64,000 nucleotides of DNA from Gemmatimonadota bacterium (GCA_016209885.1 JACQVF010000097.1:100570-164569), one strand, 5' to 3'; counted from the stretch's first letter, positions 1 through 10,736 are shown. The notes: a model not told the origin generated them from the sequence alone. Numbers and translations are program-made.

Positions 1-851
1 CCCCTCAGGTGGCGATGCACGGACGCGAGGCTAGCGAGGACGCCCAGGAGCGCCCCCGCGGCGATGCCACCTGTGACCCAGACGGTGGGAACCCACTCCA
101 GGCGGAACAGCGAGTAGCGGATGGCCAGATAGGTGCCGTAGGTGAAGAGCGCTGCGCCGAGGCCGCCGACGAGCCCCGTGAGCAGTCCCTCCAGGAGGAA
201 GGGTCGGCGGATGAAGCCGTCTTTCGCGCCCACGAGCCGCATGACCTGGATCTCGTCGCGCCGGGCGAAGATGGCAATGCGCACGGCGGTCCCGATGATG
301 AGTGCCGCGGCCACCGCGAACGCCGTTCCCAGCACGGCGGCCGCGGCGCCGCCGACGCGGCGGATGAGGAAGACCTTGTCGAGCCACTCGCGGCCGTAGC
401 GCACGTCTTCGACGAACGGGTAGGCCGCCGCGTGGCGCACCAGGCGGTCGACGGCCTCGGCATTCCGGCTGCCGGGACGGAGACGGATCTCCATGGATGC
501 GGGGAGCGGGTTCACCTCGAGGTCCGCGAAGATCTCCTGGAACTCGGTGAGCTCGCGGCGTGCGACCTCGAGCGCCTCATCCTTGGAGATCTCGCGCAGA
601 TCCAGCACCTCGGGGAGCGCCGCGAGCTCGCGGTGGGCGAGGGCGACCTCGGCGGCAGTGGCGTCGTCGCGCAGGTAGGCGACGATCTCGACGCGCTCCT
701 CGACGCGCTCGATGGCCCGACGGATGTTATACGCCACGAGGCCGAAGAGCCCGATCACGAAGAGGGCGAGGGCCACCATGGCGGAGGAGAGGCCCGTGAG
801 CAGAGGTGCGCGCCGGAACGCGGCCAGGGCTTCACGAAGAGCGTAGGGCAT
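1..851 (-). CDS. ftsX: Cell-division permease FtsX (3' end outside window)
   Basis: FtsX is the inner-membrane partner of FtsE; the complex controls peptidoglycan hydrolases at the septum. About 283 codons are visible and the gene runs off the window edge, so only the last few residues are missing from a protein usually near 300 aa. Visible parts are a first membrane helix at about residues 20-42, a periplasmic loop at about 45-160, and the FtsX/MacB-type permease helices after it, including the characteristic cytoplasmic turn FARRDEIQVMRLVGA. The ATG at 849-851 lies one base beyond the ftsE stop, so the pair should be translationally coupled. The order ftsE-ftsX and the topology make the call firm. 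Confidence 0.93.
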   Translation of the reverse strand, partial: MPYALREALAAFRRAPLLTGLSSAMVALALFVIGLFGLVAYNIRRAIERVEERVEIVAYLRDDATAAEVALAHRELAALPEVLDLREISKDEALEVARRELTEFQEIFADLEVNPLPASMEIRLRPGSRNAEAVDRLVRHAAAYPFVEDVRYGREWLDKVFLIRRVGGAAAAVLGTAFAVAAALIIGTAVRIAIFARRDEIQVMRLVGAKDGFIRRPFLLEGLLTGLVGGLGAALFTYGTYLAIRYSLFRLEWVPTVWVTGGIAAGALLGVLASLASVHRHLR

Positions 852-852
852 G

Positions 853-1527
853 TCAGTCCGCGGGCGCCGAGTCGTAGACGACGGCACCCTCCTTGAGCTC
901 GATCAGGCGGGCGTCCGCGTAGCGGCGTACGAGCTCGAGATCGTGGGTCGCCGCGAGAACCACCATGCCCAGTTGGTTGATCTCCCGGAACAGCTCGAGG
1001 ATGCCTCGCGTAGCGAACTCGTCGAGGTTGCCTGTGGGCTCATCGGCCAGCAGGACCAGCGGCTCCGTGGCGAGGGCACGGGCGATGGCCACGCGCTGCT
1101 GCTCGCCGCCGGAAAGCTCGTGTACGTACGCCTCGGCCTTGTGGGAGAGGCCGACCTGCGCGAGTAGCCGCTGGACCTTCGGGCGGATTTCACGACGCGG
1201 CGCGCCGGTGACGTCGAGGGCGAACGCCACGTTCTCGGTGGTGGTGCGGTTCGGCAGCAGGCGAAAATCCTGAAAGATGAATCCCACCTTGCGCCGCAGC
1301 TTCCAGATCTCGCGGTGCGCCGTCCTTGTAGACGAGAAGCCGCTGACCCGTACCTCGCCTGAGGTGGGCCGCTCCGCCATGTGGATGAGCCGCAGCGTCG
1401 TGGTCTTCCCCGCGCCGCTGTGGCCGGTGAGGAAGACAAACTCGCCCTTGCGGATGTGGAAGGAGACATCCGAGAGCGCCAATCCCCGGCGCGGGTAATC
1501 CTTCGATACGTTGGTGAGTTTGATCAC
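853..1527 (-). CDS. ftsE: Cell-division ATP-binding protein FtsE
   Basis: This is the ABC ATPase that drives FtsX. It has Walker A GHSGAGKTT (residues 35-43), the Q-loop in FIFQDFRLLP, the ABC signature LSGGEQQR, Walker B VLLADEPTGNLD and the H-loop in AATHD. These match the FtsE subfamily rather than general transporters. I placed the start at the GTG whose product begins VIKLTNVSKDY, the usual FtsE N-terminus, giving 224 aa. An upstream ATG at 1579-1581 would add 18 basic residues with no family counterpart. The stop is one base from the ftsX start. pdxA lies downstream of neither gene: it is the gene before ftsE on this strand, about 65 bp away. Confidence 0.95.
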   Translation of the reverse strand: MIKLTNVSKDYPRRGLALSDVSFHIRKGEFVFLTGHSGAGKTTTLRLIHMAERPTSGEVRVSGFSSTRTAHREIWKLRRKVGFIFQDFRLLPNRTTTENVAFALDVTGAPRREIRPKVQRLLAQVGLSHKAEAYVHELSGGEQQRVAIARALATEPLVLLADEPTGNLDEFATRGILELFREINQLGMVVLAATHDLELVRRYADARLIELKEGAVVYDSAPAD

Positions 1528-1593
1528 CGTGCGCGCGAACGGCCGGTCCGCGATACGGCGCCTTCGCGTCGCAAGCGCCAACCTACGCGAAAG

Positions 1594-2553
1594 TTAGGCC
1601 CTCGGGGAGGCGGTGTCAAAGCGGTTCGCATCGAGCCGTGCGGCGAGCCGGATCGCCTCGACCATGGAGGAGGGATCCGCGCGACCGAGCCCCGCGAGAT
1701 CGAAGGCGGTGCCGTGGTCAGGTGAGGTGCGAATGAAGGGCAGGCCAAGCGTGACGTTGACCCCTGCGCCGAAGCTGACCGTCTTGAACGCAGCCATCCC
1801 AACGTCGTGATAGGGGGCGATGACGACGTCGAACTCGCCTTCCAGGGCGCGGTGGAACACGGTGTCGGCCGGGATCGGTCCCGCGACGCGGATCCCCGCG
1901 GCGCCGAGCGCGGCCACTGCGGGCTCCAGGGTCCGTGCCTCCTCGTCGCCGAAGAGGCCGCCGTCGGACGCGTGGGGGTTCAGCGCGCAGAGCGCGAGGC
2001 GGGGCTCCGGGATCCTCCAGTCGCGCGCGAGCGCGTGGTAGGCGAGGCGCGCCTGCTCCACCAGGAGCTCGGAGGTGACCGCGCCCGGCACGCGGCGCAG
2101 GGCGATGTGGGTCGTGGCCAGGAGGACGCGAAGCGGCGGGCCCACACGGGTGTGCTCGGCCGCCATGAGCATGGCGACGGCGGGCGCGCCCGTGAGGGCC
2201 TTGAGCATCTCGGTCTGACCGGGGTAGGCCCAGCCGGCGGCATGCAGGGCGTGCTTGTGCGCCGGTCCCGTGACGATGGCGTCCACCTCGTCGGCCAGCG
2301 CCATCTCCACCGCACGGCGCAGTGCCGCGGCGGCGGCGCAGCCCGCCGACGATTCCGTCCCGTCGAAGGAGCCGACGGCGTGGTAGCGTGGGATTCCCGG
2401 CCCGGAGCCTGCGGGCCCGAGCACGGTCACGTCGGCCAGCTCACCGGCGAGCTGGACCAGCGCTTTGCGCACGACCTCGGGCCCGATTCCGCGCGGGTCG
2501 CCCAGCGTGAGCGCCAGACGGGCGGTTCCGGAGGGACGCTCAGATCCGGACAT
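1594..2553 (-). CDS. pdxA: 4-hydroxythreonine-4-phosphate dehydrogenase
   Basis: PdxA oxidises 4-phospho-hydroxy-L-threonine with NAD(P)+ in the DXP-dependent route to pyridoxal phosphate. The 319-residue product has the family start [13 protein letters not shown] and the substrate and metal-binding stretches [11 protein letters not shown] and [12 protein letters not shown]. It also has the C-terminal signature [16 protein letters not shown]. Length is near the usual 320-335 aa. The ATG lies inside the end of the surA-like gene (14-bp overlap), which suggests co-transcription with the folding factors upstream. The residues needed for zinc binding (His in the central and C-terminal motifs) appear intact. 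Confidence 0.95.
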   Translation of the reverse strand: MSGSERPSGTARLALTLGDPRGIGPEVVRKALVQLAGELADVTVLGPAGSGPGIPRYHAVGSFDGTESSAGCAAAAALRRAVEMALADEVDAIVTGPAHKHALHAAGWAYPGQTEMLKALTGAPAVAMLMAAEHTRVGPPLRVLLATTHIALRRVPGAVTSELLVEQARLAYHALARDWRIPEPRLALCALNPHASDGGLFGDEEARTLEPAVAALGAAGIRVAGPIPADTVFHRALEGEFDVVIAPYHDVGMAAFKTVSFGAGVNVTLGLPFIRTSPDHGTAFDLAGLGRADPSSMVEAIRLAARLDANRFDTASPRA

Positions 2554-3862
2554 CCACGTAGGTCTGCCGACGCAGCTCTTCGATGAGCTGCTCGATGAAC
2601 TTCTGCTGCCGGAGCTGCTCGCGGAGCCGGTCCCGTACGTCCTCGAACGTGTACTCACCCTGACTCCGCACCTCGTGGACGCGGACGACGGCCCATTTCG
2701 GGCGCTCCGCGTCCCCGAGCGCGACAGGGCCCACGACGTCGCCGGCGTTCGCGGCGGCAAGGGCATCCGCGTAGGGTCCGGGAAGCTGGTCCTTGGGGAG
2801 GGGCCCCACCTGCGCCGGCTCGGTCTTGTCAGCGAACTGCTCCGCGAGAGCGGCCACGGACTCGCCCTCGCGCACGCGCGCGGCGATCTCCCCGGCCTGT
2901 GTGCGGGCGCGCTCCACGTCGGCGTCGGTGATCGTGGGGCGGAACAGGATGTGGCGGGCTCGGCGCTCGCTCCCTTGGGCGCGCTCCAGCTTGATGATGT
3001 GGAAGCCGAAGGGTGTCTCGACGATATCGCTGATCTGCCCCGGCCGCAGGGAGAAGGCGGCCTCCTCGAAGGCAGAGACCATCTGACCTCGCTGGAACCA
3101 GCCCAGGTCGCCGCCCTGGTTCCGCGTGCCCGGATCGTCCGAATAGCGGCGGGCCAGGTTCGCGAAATCCTCTCCTCCTGCCCGCGCCTGGGCGAGCACC
3201 TGCTCGGCCGTGGCCCGCGCCGTGGCCCGCGCGGAGTCCGGCGGCTGCGTCGCGATGACGACCTGCTCGAAGGTGATGGTGGCCGGCCGCTGGCCGAGGC
3301 GGCCGCGCTGCGCCTCGAAGAACGCACGCACCTCGGCCGAGTCGACGGGCGGGAGCACGCGCTTGCGGCGCTGCGTCTCGATGTAGCGCTGCACGAGGGC
3401 CGAGCGCCGCAAGTCGCCGCGGAGGATCTCCCGGTACTCGGCGAGCGTCAGTCCCTCGGCGGCGAGCGCCTGGTTGAACGCCGGCTCGGAGCCGAAGCCG
3501 CGAATCCGCTGGGCGAGGTCCTGCTCGAGGCGCTCCTCGACCTCGCGCTCGGGGACGGGAGTCGAGTCGCGGAGCGCGGCCTGGAGCAGGATCTGCTCGT
3601 TCACCAGGTTCTGTACGATCTCGCGATGCAGCCGCTGCTGCTCCGCGGGGCCTTCCGGAATCCGTTGTCCAAGCGCCCGGAGCTGCTGGACCTGCTCCTC
3701 GACCTGGGTGAGGAGGATCACACTGTCGCCGACGACGGCGGCGACGCGGTCCACGAGCTCCGGCTGCCGATTGCCCGCGGGCGCAGGCTCCTGGGCCGCG
3801 AGCGACCGCGCGGAATGCGTCACCAGGAGGAGGGCAACGAAGGCCGTGATGGACTTCCTCAT
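2540..3862 (-). CDS. surA: Periplasmic SurA-like peptidyl-prolyl isomerase
   Basis: This periplasmic chaperone and prolyl isomerase probably serves outer-membrane protein folding. The 440-residue product starts with a signal peptide (residues 1-23, cleavage near SLAAQ), followed by a SurA N-terminal helical domain that begins [14 protein letters not shown] parvulin (PpiC) domain follows at about 190-290, with the signatures [20 protein letters not shown] and [10 protein letters not shown] second, weaker parvulin-like domain starts at RRARHILF (about 297) and lacks the full active-site set, which is common in SurA. The ATG at 3860-3862 fits the signal peptide. The next PpiC lipoprotein lies immediately upstream, so the two probably form one folding operon. 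Confidence 0.85.
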   Translation of the reverse strand: MRKSITAFVALLLVTHSARSLAAQEPAPAGNRQPELVDRVAAVVGDSVILLTQVEEQVQQLRALGQRIPEGPAEQQRLHREIVQNLVNEQILLQAALRDSTPVPEREVEERLEQDLAQRIRGFGSEPAFNQALAAEGLTLAEYREILRGDLRRSALVQRYIETQRRKRVLPPVDSAEVRAFFEAQRGRLGQRPATITFEQVVIATQPPDSARATARATAEQVLAQARAGGEDFANLARRYSDDPGTRNQGGDLGWFQRGQMVSAFEEAAFSLRPGQISDIVETPFGFHIIKLERAQGSERRARHILFRPTITDADVERARTQAGEIAARVREGESVAALAEQFADKTEPAQVGPLPKDQLPGPYADALAAANAGDVVGPVALGDAERPKWAVVRVHEVRSQGEYTFEDVRDRLREQLRQQKFIEQLIEELRRQTYVDVRI

Positions 3863-3971
3863 ACGCTCGGCCGTTCCCCGGCGGGCCGGGACGCCAGGCG
3901 GGTGCCGCGGCTCGGCGGCCGGGTATGAAGCTCCCGTCGTAGTATGCCAGCCAACGGTTCCGGTTCCCCTC

Positions 3972-5441
3972 TCACGGCGTCGTGTCCGCGGCTGCCGGCT
4001 GCGGGATGGGGCGCGGCGCGTTCGGTGCCGGCGCAGGGGCGACGGACTCAGGCACAGCAGGCTGTGTCGCGGCCTGAAGCTGCTGAACCCGCTCCACGAC
4101 TTTGGCGATGTTGTGCTCGTAAAACTGGCTGTCGTACCGTCTGCGGAGCGTAAACGCCACGGCACCCAGGGGGACGACGTCGCGCTCGCCGCGGACCATG
4201 GCCTGGAGCAGCTCCGTGACCGTGCGCTGGAGGGCCGCACTCCGGGTCTCGCCCTGAGCGGGCTGGATCCCGCGGAGGCCCAGCGCACCCGCGGCGTTGA
4301 GGAAGAATCGCCGAGCCTCCGCCACCATGGAGTCCTGCTCCGCGGCGGACACCTCGATCTTCTGGCGGCGTGCCTCGTTCAGCAGGAGTTCGGCGCGGGC
4401 CAGCTCGCGCAGGAGCCCCTCGATCGCTTGGTCCGGTGCGGCCACCACGCGGCTGTGCAACGACGGGGGGCGGGCCTGGATGAACTCGAGGAACTCTTCC
4501 GCGGTGACGCCGCCGCCCTCGTAGTGCACGAGGCCGCGGCGGCCGGCGCGGCGCGGGAGCTCGAGCGCTGGCTGGCTAGCGAGCTGGCGGGCGAGCTCGG
4601 CGGCCCCGTTCGCGATGGTCACTTTCGCCGGCTCCACGAGTCCGGCGATGTAGGTGGACTCCGCCGCCAGGACGCGCTGTGTCTTGACCTCCTCCAGGAA
4701 TGTCGTCTCGACCTCCTCGAAGTCGGGGACGCGGCGCTCCTCGAGCTTGATCACGTGGATCCCGAAGGGTGATTCCACCAGGTCGCTGATCTCTCCCTGC
4801 TTGAGGGCAAAGGCGACGTCGTCGAACGGCTTCACCATCTGGCCGCGGCCAAAGAAGCCGAGGTCGCCGCCCTGGGGGCCGCTCCCCGGGTCCTGGCTAT
4901 ACTGCTTTGCCAGCTCGGCGAACTCCGCGCCGCCGACGGCACGCTGGCGCAGCTGGCGGGCCATGGTCTTCACGCTGTCGCGCTGCCCTTCGGTGGCGTT
5001 CGGCGGATAGGTGAGCAGGATGTGGCGGGCGCGGATCTGAGCGCCGGGCATCTTTTCCGCATAGATGCTCCGCAGCTCGTCGTTGGGGATGAGCGTATCC
5101 ACCTGGATGACGCGATCCCGGAGACGGTAGACCAGGGTCTGCTCGACCTGCGTCTTCACCATGGGTTGGAGGTCGACGGACGCGGCCATGGAATCCTCGG
5201 CCATGGCCGTGGCCAGCAGGATGTAGTCCACCCACAGGTTGGCGAGCGCGTTTACGACGTCGGGCTGGTTCGGCACGCGGGTCTGGCCGCCGAGAAGGTC
5301 GGCGGTCTGCTCGATGGAGAGCTCGTGCCCGGCGGCGCGGGCGACCAGGTCGGTGTGCCGATTGAGGGCGTCGTCGAGCGCGTCGCACGCCGTCGTAACT
5401 GTGGTGGCGATGATCAGAGCTACCCCGCGAAAGCGATCCAT
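3972..5441 (-). CDS. PpiC-type peptidyl-prolyl isomerase lipoprotein
   Basis: This is a 489-residue envelope foldase. The N-terminus is a lipoprotein signal ([10 protein letters not shown] then TTAC), so Cys16 or so would be lipidated. A SurA_N-like helical region follows, then one clear parvulin domain at about 160-260 with [31 protein letters not shown] and [10 protein letters not shown]. The C-terminal 200 residues are helical, and the last 35 are Pro/Ala-rich. I chose the ATG at 5439-5441 because AGGAGA lies just upstream and the signal peptide starts there. A longer reading frame exists but lacks these features. It sits between mfd and the SurA-like gene, as in other Gemmatimonadota-like gene orders. 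Confidence 0.82.
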   Translation of the reverse strand: MDRFRGVALIIATTVTTACDALDDALNRHTDLVARAAGHELSIEQTADLLGGQTRVPNQPDVVNALANLWVDYILLATAMAEDSMAASVDLQPMVKTQVEQTLVYRLRDRVIQVDTLIPNDELRSIYAEKMPGAQIRARHILLTYPPNATEGQRDSVKTMARQLRQRAVGGAEFAELAKQYSQDPGSGPQGGDLGFFGRGQMVKPFDDVAFALKQGEISDLVESPFGIHVIKLEERRVPDFEEVETTFLEEVKTQRVLAAESTYIAGLVEPAKVTIANGAAELARQLASQPALELPRRAGRRGLVHYEGGGVTAEEFLEFIQARPPSLHSRVVAAPDQAIEGLLRELARAELLLNEARRQKIEVSAAEQDSMVAEARRFFLNAAGALGLRGIQPAQGETRSAALQRTVTELLQAMVRGERDVVPLGAVAFTLRRRYDSQFYEHNIAKVVERVQQLQAATQPAVPESVAPAPAPNAPRPIPQPAAADTTP

Positions 5442-5476
5442 GCGTTCATTCTCCTGGTACTTGTGCCCGGCCACGG

Positions 5477-8400
5477 TCAGGCGGCGACCGCCCGGTGCTC
5501 GACCCATGCGGTCAGAGCGCGAATCACCGTGCTGGTGAGTACCTCGGGCCCACGGCTGTGCAGCGTCACGGACAGTGGCTCGAGGCGCCGAACTTCCACA
5601 TCGATCTGCTGGTTCCTGAGCGCAGCTTCGAGCGGGGTGAGGCGCGGGGCGGCCCGGGGACGGAAGTTGATGCGCGCCTCCCGGTTCTGCACGCTGAGCC
5701 GCTCGACCCCGATCTGCCGACCCAGCACGCGGAGCGTGCCGGCGGCCAGGAGGCGCTCCACCTCGGGAGGCTGCGGCCCGAAGCGATCGGCGAGCTCGCG
5801 GCGCAGGGTCTCTACCTCGGCCACGTGCCGCAGCTTCGAGATACGGCGGTAAAAATGCAACTTTTGGCCCGAGTCGGAAATGTAGTCGTCCGGCAGATAC
5901 GCGGCGCCGGAGAGCGAGATCTCGGGGTCAGGGTACTCCTCGGCTTCCCGGCCTCCACGCAGGCGGCGGACCGTGCGTTCCAGCAGGCGGAGGTAGGTGT
6001 CGAGGCCCACCGCGTGGGCGAAGCCGGACTGCTCGCGCCCCAGGATGTTGCCGGCGCCGCGGAGCTCGAGGTCGCGGAGCGCGATGGCGTAGCCGCTGCC
6101 CAGCTCCGTGTAGTGCTCGAGCACGCGCAGCCGGCGCTCCGCCTCGTCGCTCAGGGTCTCGGGCACGGCGAGATAGCAGTAGGCGCGGCGGTCCGAGCGG
6201 CCGACGCGCCCGCGGATCTGGTAGAGCTGGGCGAGCCCGAAGCGATCGGCCCGGTCGACGATCAGCGTATTCGCGCTGGGCACGTCCAGTCCGTTCTCGA
6301 TGATGGACGAGCAGATCAGCACGTCCACCCGCCCCTCGAGGAACTCGCGCATCACGTGGTCCAGCTCGCGCGAGGGCATCTGCCCGTGCGCGACGCCGAG
6401 GCGCGCCTCGGGAACCAGAGCGTGGACCCGCTCCTTTGCGGCGCCGATCGTATCCACACGGTTGTGGAGGAAGAAGACCTGACCGCCGCGATCCAGCTCC
6501 CGGCGGAGCGCGTCGCGTAGGATCTCGTCGCTCCAGGGGAGCACGTGCGTGATGATCGGCATGCGGTCTCGGGGCGGCGTCTGGATGAGCGACAGGTCGC
6601 GCAGCCCACTCATGGACAGGTAGAGGGTTCGGGGGATCGGCGTTGCCGTGAGCGTGAGCACGTCGACGGACCGGCGCAGCGCCTTGAGTCGCTCCTTGTG
6701 CCGCACGCCGAAGCGCTGCTCCTCGTCGATGACGACGAGGCCCAGGTCATGGAACCTCACGTCGTCGCGCAGGAGCCGGTGCGTACCGATGACGATGTCG
6801 AGGGTGCCGGCGGCGAGCGTGGCGATGATGGCACGCTGCTCCGAGGGCGGGCGGAAGCGGCTGAGCGCCGCGATATGCACGGGGTAGCCGGCCAGCCGCT
6901 GAGAGAACGTGTGCAGGTGCTGCTCGACGAGGATGGTGGTGGGCGCGAGCACGGCCACCTGCTTCCCGTCCTGGACGGCCTTGAACGCGGCGCGGATGGC
7001 CACCTCAGTCTTGCCGTAGCCCACGTCGCCGCAGAGGAGCCGATCCATAGGGCGCGGCGCCTCCATGTCGCGCTTCACGTCCCCGGCGCTCCGCCGCTGG
7101 TCGGGCGTGTCCTCGTAGAGGAAGGCGGACTCCATCTCGCGCTGCCACCGGCTGTCCGCCGAGAAGGCGAAGCCGCGGGCCATCTCCCGGTCCGCGTAAA
7201 GCTCCAGGAGCTCGAGGGCGACCTTCTCGACGGCCTGCTCGGTGCGACGGCGCACGCGTTTCCACCGGCGTCCACCGATCTTGTCGACCGGTGGCGGCTC
7301 CGCCTCTTCGCTCTCGCCGACCCAGCGTTCCACCAAGTCGAGGCGGTAGACGGGCACGCGCAGGATCTCCGCGTCGTGGTACTCGATGGCGAGCGCCTCG
7401 ATGTCGGCGCCTCCCGCCTCGATGCGCTCGAGGCCGCGGAAGCGGCCGACGCCGTGATCCATGTGCACGACGTAGTCGCCGGGTCGGAGCTGAGCGAGGC
7501 TTTCGAGGGCGACAGCGCCGCGGACCTGCCGGCGCTGCCGGAGTCGCCGCGTGCGGCGGAAGATCTCGTGGTCCGTGAGGATCCGGAGCGGCGGGCGGGC
7601 TTCCCGGAGGACGAAGCCTTCGGCGACGGTGCCCACGGCGAGCTGGACGCCCGGGGGCAACCGTTCCGGTCCGCCCAGGATCTCCTCGAGGCGGTCGAGT
7701 TGCCCTTCATTGTCACAGAGGATGAGGGTGTGCTCCTCCCGCGCGGCGCCCGCCCGCAGCACCGCGTCGAGGCGCGCCATGTCCCGCTCGATGGGCTCGG
7801 CCGCCTCGGCATCGAAGGCGATGGGCGCGTCCGCCATCAAGCGGCGGAGCTCAAGGCAGGCGAACGCGCCCAGGTGCGCCCGCGCCTCGGTGGGCTCCAG
7901 GAAAACGTCCTGGGGCGGCACCGGTCTCCGGCCGTGCCGCACCTCAGCGCCATGGAACTCGACGACCTCCTCCCAGGTGCGGCGGAGTTGCCCATCCCAG
8001 TCCTGGGGCTCGAGGACGCAAAGCAGCGTATCGGCTGGGAGCACCTCGAGGAGCGAGCGGTGCACCCGGTTGCCGCCGCCATCGCCGCTGCGGAAGTCGA
8101 CAGGAAGGATGTGGATCGAGTCCGTCTGGCGCGTGGAGAGCTGGTCCAGGATGTCGAAGTAGCGGATCGAGGCGACCTCATCGCCCCAGAACTCGATCCG
8201 CATGGGCTCGAGCGACCCGAACGAGAACACGTCGAGGATGCCGCCGCGGACGGCGTACTGGCCGACCTGCTCGACCAGTGGCACGCGCTCGAAGCCCAGT
8301 TGCCGGAGGCGGGTGGCGAGCGCGGTGAGTCCGAGGTCGTCGCTGACGCGGACGGTGGTGCGCAGCGTGGCGAGCCGATCCGGGATCGGTGCCCGCTCCT

Positions 8401-8785
8401 GGAGCGCGCGCAGGGTGGTGACGAGGAGCCGGGTCCGCCGCCCGAAGAGGGCCTCGAGCGCCTCTACGCGGAGGCCCCCGATCTCCAGGTGGGGCTCTTC
8501 GGCTTCGTAGGGGAGCGCTTCCCGCTGCGGGTACAGGCGCGCGACCCCCTCGCCCAGCAGCGCCTCGAAGTCGGCCTCGAGGCCCGCAGCCTCCGTGGGG
8601 GATGCGGCCACGGCCACCAGCGCGCGCGGCTCCTGCGCTTGATGGAGCGCGCCGAGGATGCCGCCGGCGAGGGAGCCGGTGGCGCCACCTACGACCGCCG
8701 CCTTGTGCCTCGGGGCCACGGCGTCGAGCAACTGCCCGAACGTAGGCGTGGAGGCGATGGCCTCCAAGATCGCGTTATGGGGCAT
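5477..8785 (-). CDS. mfd: Transcription-repair coupling factor Mfd
   Basis: Mfd removes RNA polymerase stalled at DNA lesions and recruits UvrA. The 1102-residue protein matches the family length. The UvrB-homology N-terminal region includes the UvrA-binding part. The RNA polymerase-interacting domain lies around 440-540, with LRPGDYVVHMDHGVGRFRG. The translocase part has Walker A GDVGYGKTE (Lys about 592), the DEEQ box in VVIDEEQRFGVRHKERLK, and motif III TLTATPIPRTL. Motif VI includes YQIRGRVGRSDR. The TRCF C-terminal domain follows, with YPDPEISLSGAAYLPDDYI. All helicase motifs appear intact. The gene stops 35 bp before the PpiC lipoprotein gene. Confidence 0.97.
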   Translation of the reverse strand: MPHNAILEAIASTPTFGQLLDAVAPRHKAAVVGGATGSLAGGILGALHQAQEPRALVAVAASPTEAAGLEADFEALLGEGVARLYPQREALPYEAEEPHLEIGGLRVEALEALFGRRTRLLVTTLRALQERAPIPDRLATLRTTVRVSDDLGLTALATRLRQLGFERVPLVEQVGQYAVRGGILDVFSFGSLEPMRIEFWGDEVASIRYFDILDQLSTRQTDSIHILPVDFRSGDGGGNRVHRSLLEVLPADTLLCVLEPQDWDGQLRRTWEEVVEFHGAEVRHGRRPVPPQDVFLEPTEARAHLGAFACLELRRLMADAPIAFDAEAAEPIERDMARLDAVLRAGAAREEHTLILCDNEGQLDRLEEILGGPERLPPGVQLAVGTVAEGFVLREARPPLRILTDHEIFRRTRRLRQRRQVRGAVALESLAQLRPGDYVVHMDHGVGRFRGLERIEAGGADIEALAIEYHDAEILRVPVYRLDLVERWVGESEEAEPPPVDKIGGRRWKRVRRRTEQAVEKVALELLELYADREMARGFAFSADSRWQREMESAFLYEDTPDQRRSAGDVKRDMEAPRPMDRLLCGDVGYGKTEVAIRAAFKAVQDGKQVAVLAPTTILVEQHLHTFSQRLAGYPVHIAALSRFRPPSEQRAIIATLAAGTLDIVIGTHRLLRDDVRFHDLGLVVIDEEQRFGVRHKERLKALRRSVDVLTLTATPIPRTLYLSMSGLRDLSLIQTPPRDRMPIITHVLPWSDEILRDALRRELDRGGQVFFLHNRVDTIGAAKERVHALVPEARLGVAHGQMPSRELDHVMREFLEGRVDVLICSSIIENGLDVPSANTLIVDRADRFGLAQLYQIRGRVGRSDRRAYCYLAVPETLSDEAERRLRVLEHYTELGSGYAIALRDLELRGAGNILGREQSGFAHAVGLDTYLRLLERTVRRLRGGREAEEYPDPEISLSGAAYLPDDYISDSGQKLHFYRRISKLRHVAEVETLRRELADRFGPQPPEVERLLAAGTLRVLGRQIGVERLSVQNREARINFRPRAAPRLTPLEAALRNQQIDVEVRRLEPLSVTLHSRGPEVLTSTVIRALTAWVEHRAVAA

Positions 8786-8791
8786 GGCACG

Positions 8792-10726
8792 TCACGTGAG
8801 CTCTCCAGCCGAGGGCGTTCGAGCGGATGGCTCAGCGCGCCGTCCTGCGGCGGCGGCCAAGAGCTCCGCCGCGAGCAGGAGTGCACTCGCGGCGATGAGG
8901 ACGCGCCAAAGCTCGAGCTGCCTGCGCCGTGCGTAGATCGCGCGTCTCCATCGCGCCGAATCCGTGACCACCGATCCCGCAGTGCCCAGCCGTTCCGAGA
9001 GCTCCTGTTCCGTCAACCGTCGCAGGTCCGACTCTGCGGGCGGCGCGTTGGCGGCAACCAGGGCCCGGACCGAGTCGCCCTGGAGCACCCGATAGATGCC
9101 GGCGGCGGGTGCCGCCCGGGGGAGTTCGGTACCGTCGAGGGGGTGCGGGGTTCCGTCAGGCGCGACGATGGCGGTGGCGCCGGACGGGACGGGGACCGGC
9201 TGGCCCGTCTCGATCGTGGTGGGGAGGGTGCCCCTGGCGGCCCAGCGATTCGCCATCCAGTCCACCAGGGGCACCATGCGGGCACTGGTGGGAAGGGCGC
9301 TGGCCTCGGGGACGAGGGGTGAAGCGAGGAGCAGGAACGCGGCGCGATCGGCGGTCCCCTCCACCAGCCACGGGACTCCGTTTGTGAGCCGGGCCAGCGG
9401 CTCGCCGGCGGCCACGCCGGGCGCCGTGCTCTCGAGCCGATAGTACTGGAAGACGTCGATTCCCCGTAGCTCTTCGGGCGAACTCCCGGTGCTGATCCGG
9501 GCGCTGCCTGCGGGAGCGGCGTCGTAGCGCCAGGGGATCGCGACCTGCAAGAGCCCGCGATTCAGCGCTGGTAGCCGCGTGGCGTCTTCCGGCGGTATGA
9601 CGATGATCGCCGATGCGGCGCCCATCTGCCCCGGATCCAGATCCCCCGTGGCGAACACCACGTCAGCGCTGGCCGGAGACGCGGACGCGAGCTGACCGGC
9701 CTCCGCCAGGACGGCCAGCGCCTCGTCGAGGAATGGGCCCGGGGCGCCCGCCGTGGCGACCCGTGGCGGCGGTCTCACGCGCGCGGCGAAGAAGCGGCGG
9801 TCGTCCGCCCGGAGCCCGTCCGCGTCGATCTCGACCGAGCCGTCCACGGTGCCCGCCGGCAGCGGCGGTAGCGGCAGCACGACGGACGCAGCGGCGGGAG
9901 CGAACTGCGCGGCGCGAACCTGGTCCTGGATCGCCAGACGCACCATGACGGATTCTGCCGCGGCGCTTCCGAACACCGTGATGGTGGCCGCCAGGTGCGA
10001 CCGTTCGTTGGCCCGGGGGAGGAGCCCTGATGCCACGATGACGTCGGTCACCGCGCGGTTCCGGGGCGGCGATCCGGGAGGCAGATAGGCCATCACCGGG
10101 ACGCCCACCTCGCGGCGCGGCGGCCGGTCCGGGAGTGCGGTGCGCTGGAAGTCCGAGAGAAAGTGGACCTCAGCGCCCGGGAGCCCGGCTGCCTGCACGA
10201 GATCCAGGGCGCGAGCGAGCTGAGCGTCGAGATCAGCGCGCGTAGCGGTCACTTCCGTGGCCCGGATGCGGGCCCGGGCCTCGGCACCGCCACCCGGCAC
10301 GGCCGGATCCCACGGTTGGGCCGCACGGAGTACCCAGACCCGGTCAGCCGGTCCCGCCGCGTCGGCGCTGGCGAGTGCGAGTGCGATGAGCGCATCGAAG
10401 AGGCGCGCGTCGCCTTCGATCACGCCCGTACTCATGGAGTTGTCCAGGACGATCGCCACTGCGGTGGGTTGGTGCGCCGCGCCCCGTCCTGCCAGATACG
10501 GGCGGGCGCCGGCGGTCACCAGGAGCAGAAGGGCCGCCAACCGCAGAGCGAGCAGCAGGAGCTGGCGCAGCCGGATGCGGAACGCGTGCCGCTCCTCGGC
10601 ACGCCGGAGGTAGCGAACGGCGGGGAACGGAATCCGCGGTGCCTGATGGCGATGGAGGAAATGGAGGACCAGCGGCACGGCCACCGCCACGGCGGCGGCG
10701 AGGAAGAGGGGGTACAGGAAGCCCAT
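8792..10726 (-). CDS. BatA-like membrane protein with von Willebrand A domain
   Basis: This 644-residue membrane protein begins with the BatA/aerotolerance N-terminal signature (FLYPLFLAAAVAVAVPLVLHF, then RIPFPAVRYLR), two membrane helices within about 1-75, then a VWA-like domain from about 88 (VLDNSMSTGV). The MIDAS motif is partial, DxSxS being read as DNSMS. A further helix lies near the C-terminus (LIAASALLLAAELLAAAAG). A DUF58 gene lies 10 bp upstream on the same strand, the usual partner in MoxR/Bat-type clusters. The MoxR ATPase itself is not in the window. The role is probably envelope stress or complex assembly, by analogy only. Confidence 0.78.
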   Translation of the reverse strand: MGFLYPLFLAAAVAVAVPLVLHFLHRHQAPRIPFPAVRYLRRAEERHAFRIRLRQLLLLALRLAALLLLVTAGARPYLAGRGAAHQPTAVAIVLDNSMSTGVIEGDARLFDALIALALASADAAGPADRVWVLRAAQPWDPAVPGGGAEARARIRATEVTATRADLDAQLARALDLVQAAGLPGAEVHFLSDFQRTALPDRPPRREVGVPVMAYLPPGSPPRNRAVTDVIVASGLLPRANERSHLAATITVFGSAAAESVMVRLAIQDQVRAAQFAPAAASVVLPLPPLPAGTVDGSVEIDADGLRADDRRFFAARVRPPPRVATAGAPGPFLDEALAVLAEAGQLASASPASADVVFATGDLDPGQMGAASAIIVIPPEDATRLPALNRGLLQVAIPWRYDAAPAGSARISTGSSPEELRGIDVFQYYRLESTAPGVAAGEPLARLTNGVPWLVEGTADRAAFLLLASPLVPEASALPTSARMVPLVDWMANRWAARGTLPTTIETGQPVPVPSGATAIVAPDGTPHPLDGTELPRAAPAAGIYRVLQGDSVRALVAANAPPAESDLRRLTEQELSERLGTAGSVVTDSARWRRAIYARRRQLELWRVLIAASALLLAAELLAAAAGRRAEPSARTPSAGELT

Positions 10727-10736
10727 GGACGCAGGG

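Noticed and set aside
2465..3928. Plus-strand frame of 487 codons
   Set aside because: Mirror of the SurA-like gene, no conserved motif.
6545..9322. Long plus-strand frame of 925 codons
   Set aside because: It is antisense to mfd and part of the BatA-like gene, and its translation is compositional (Arg/Gly/Glu-rich) with no motif. High GC makes long shadow frames common.
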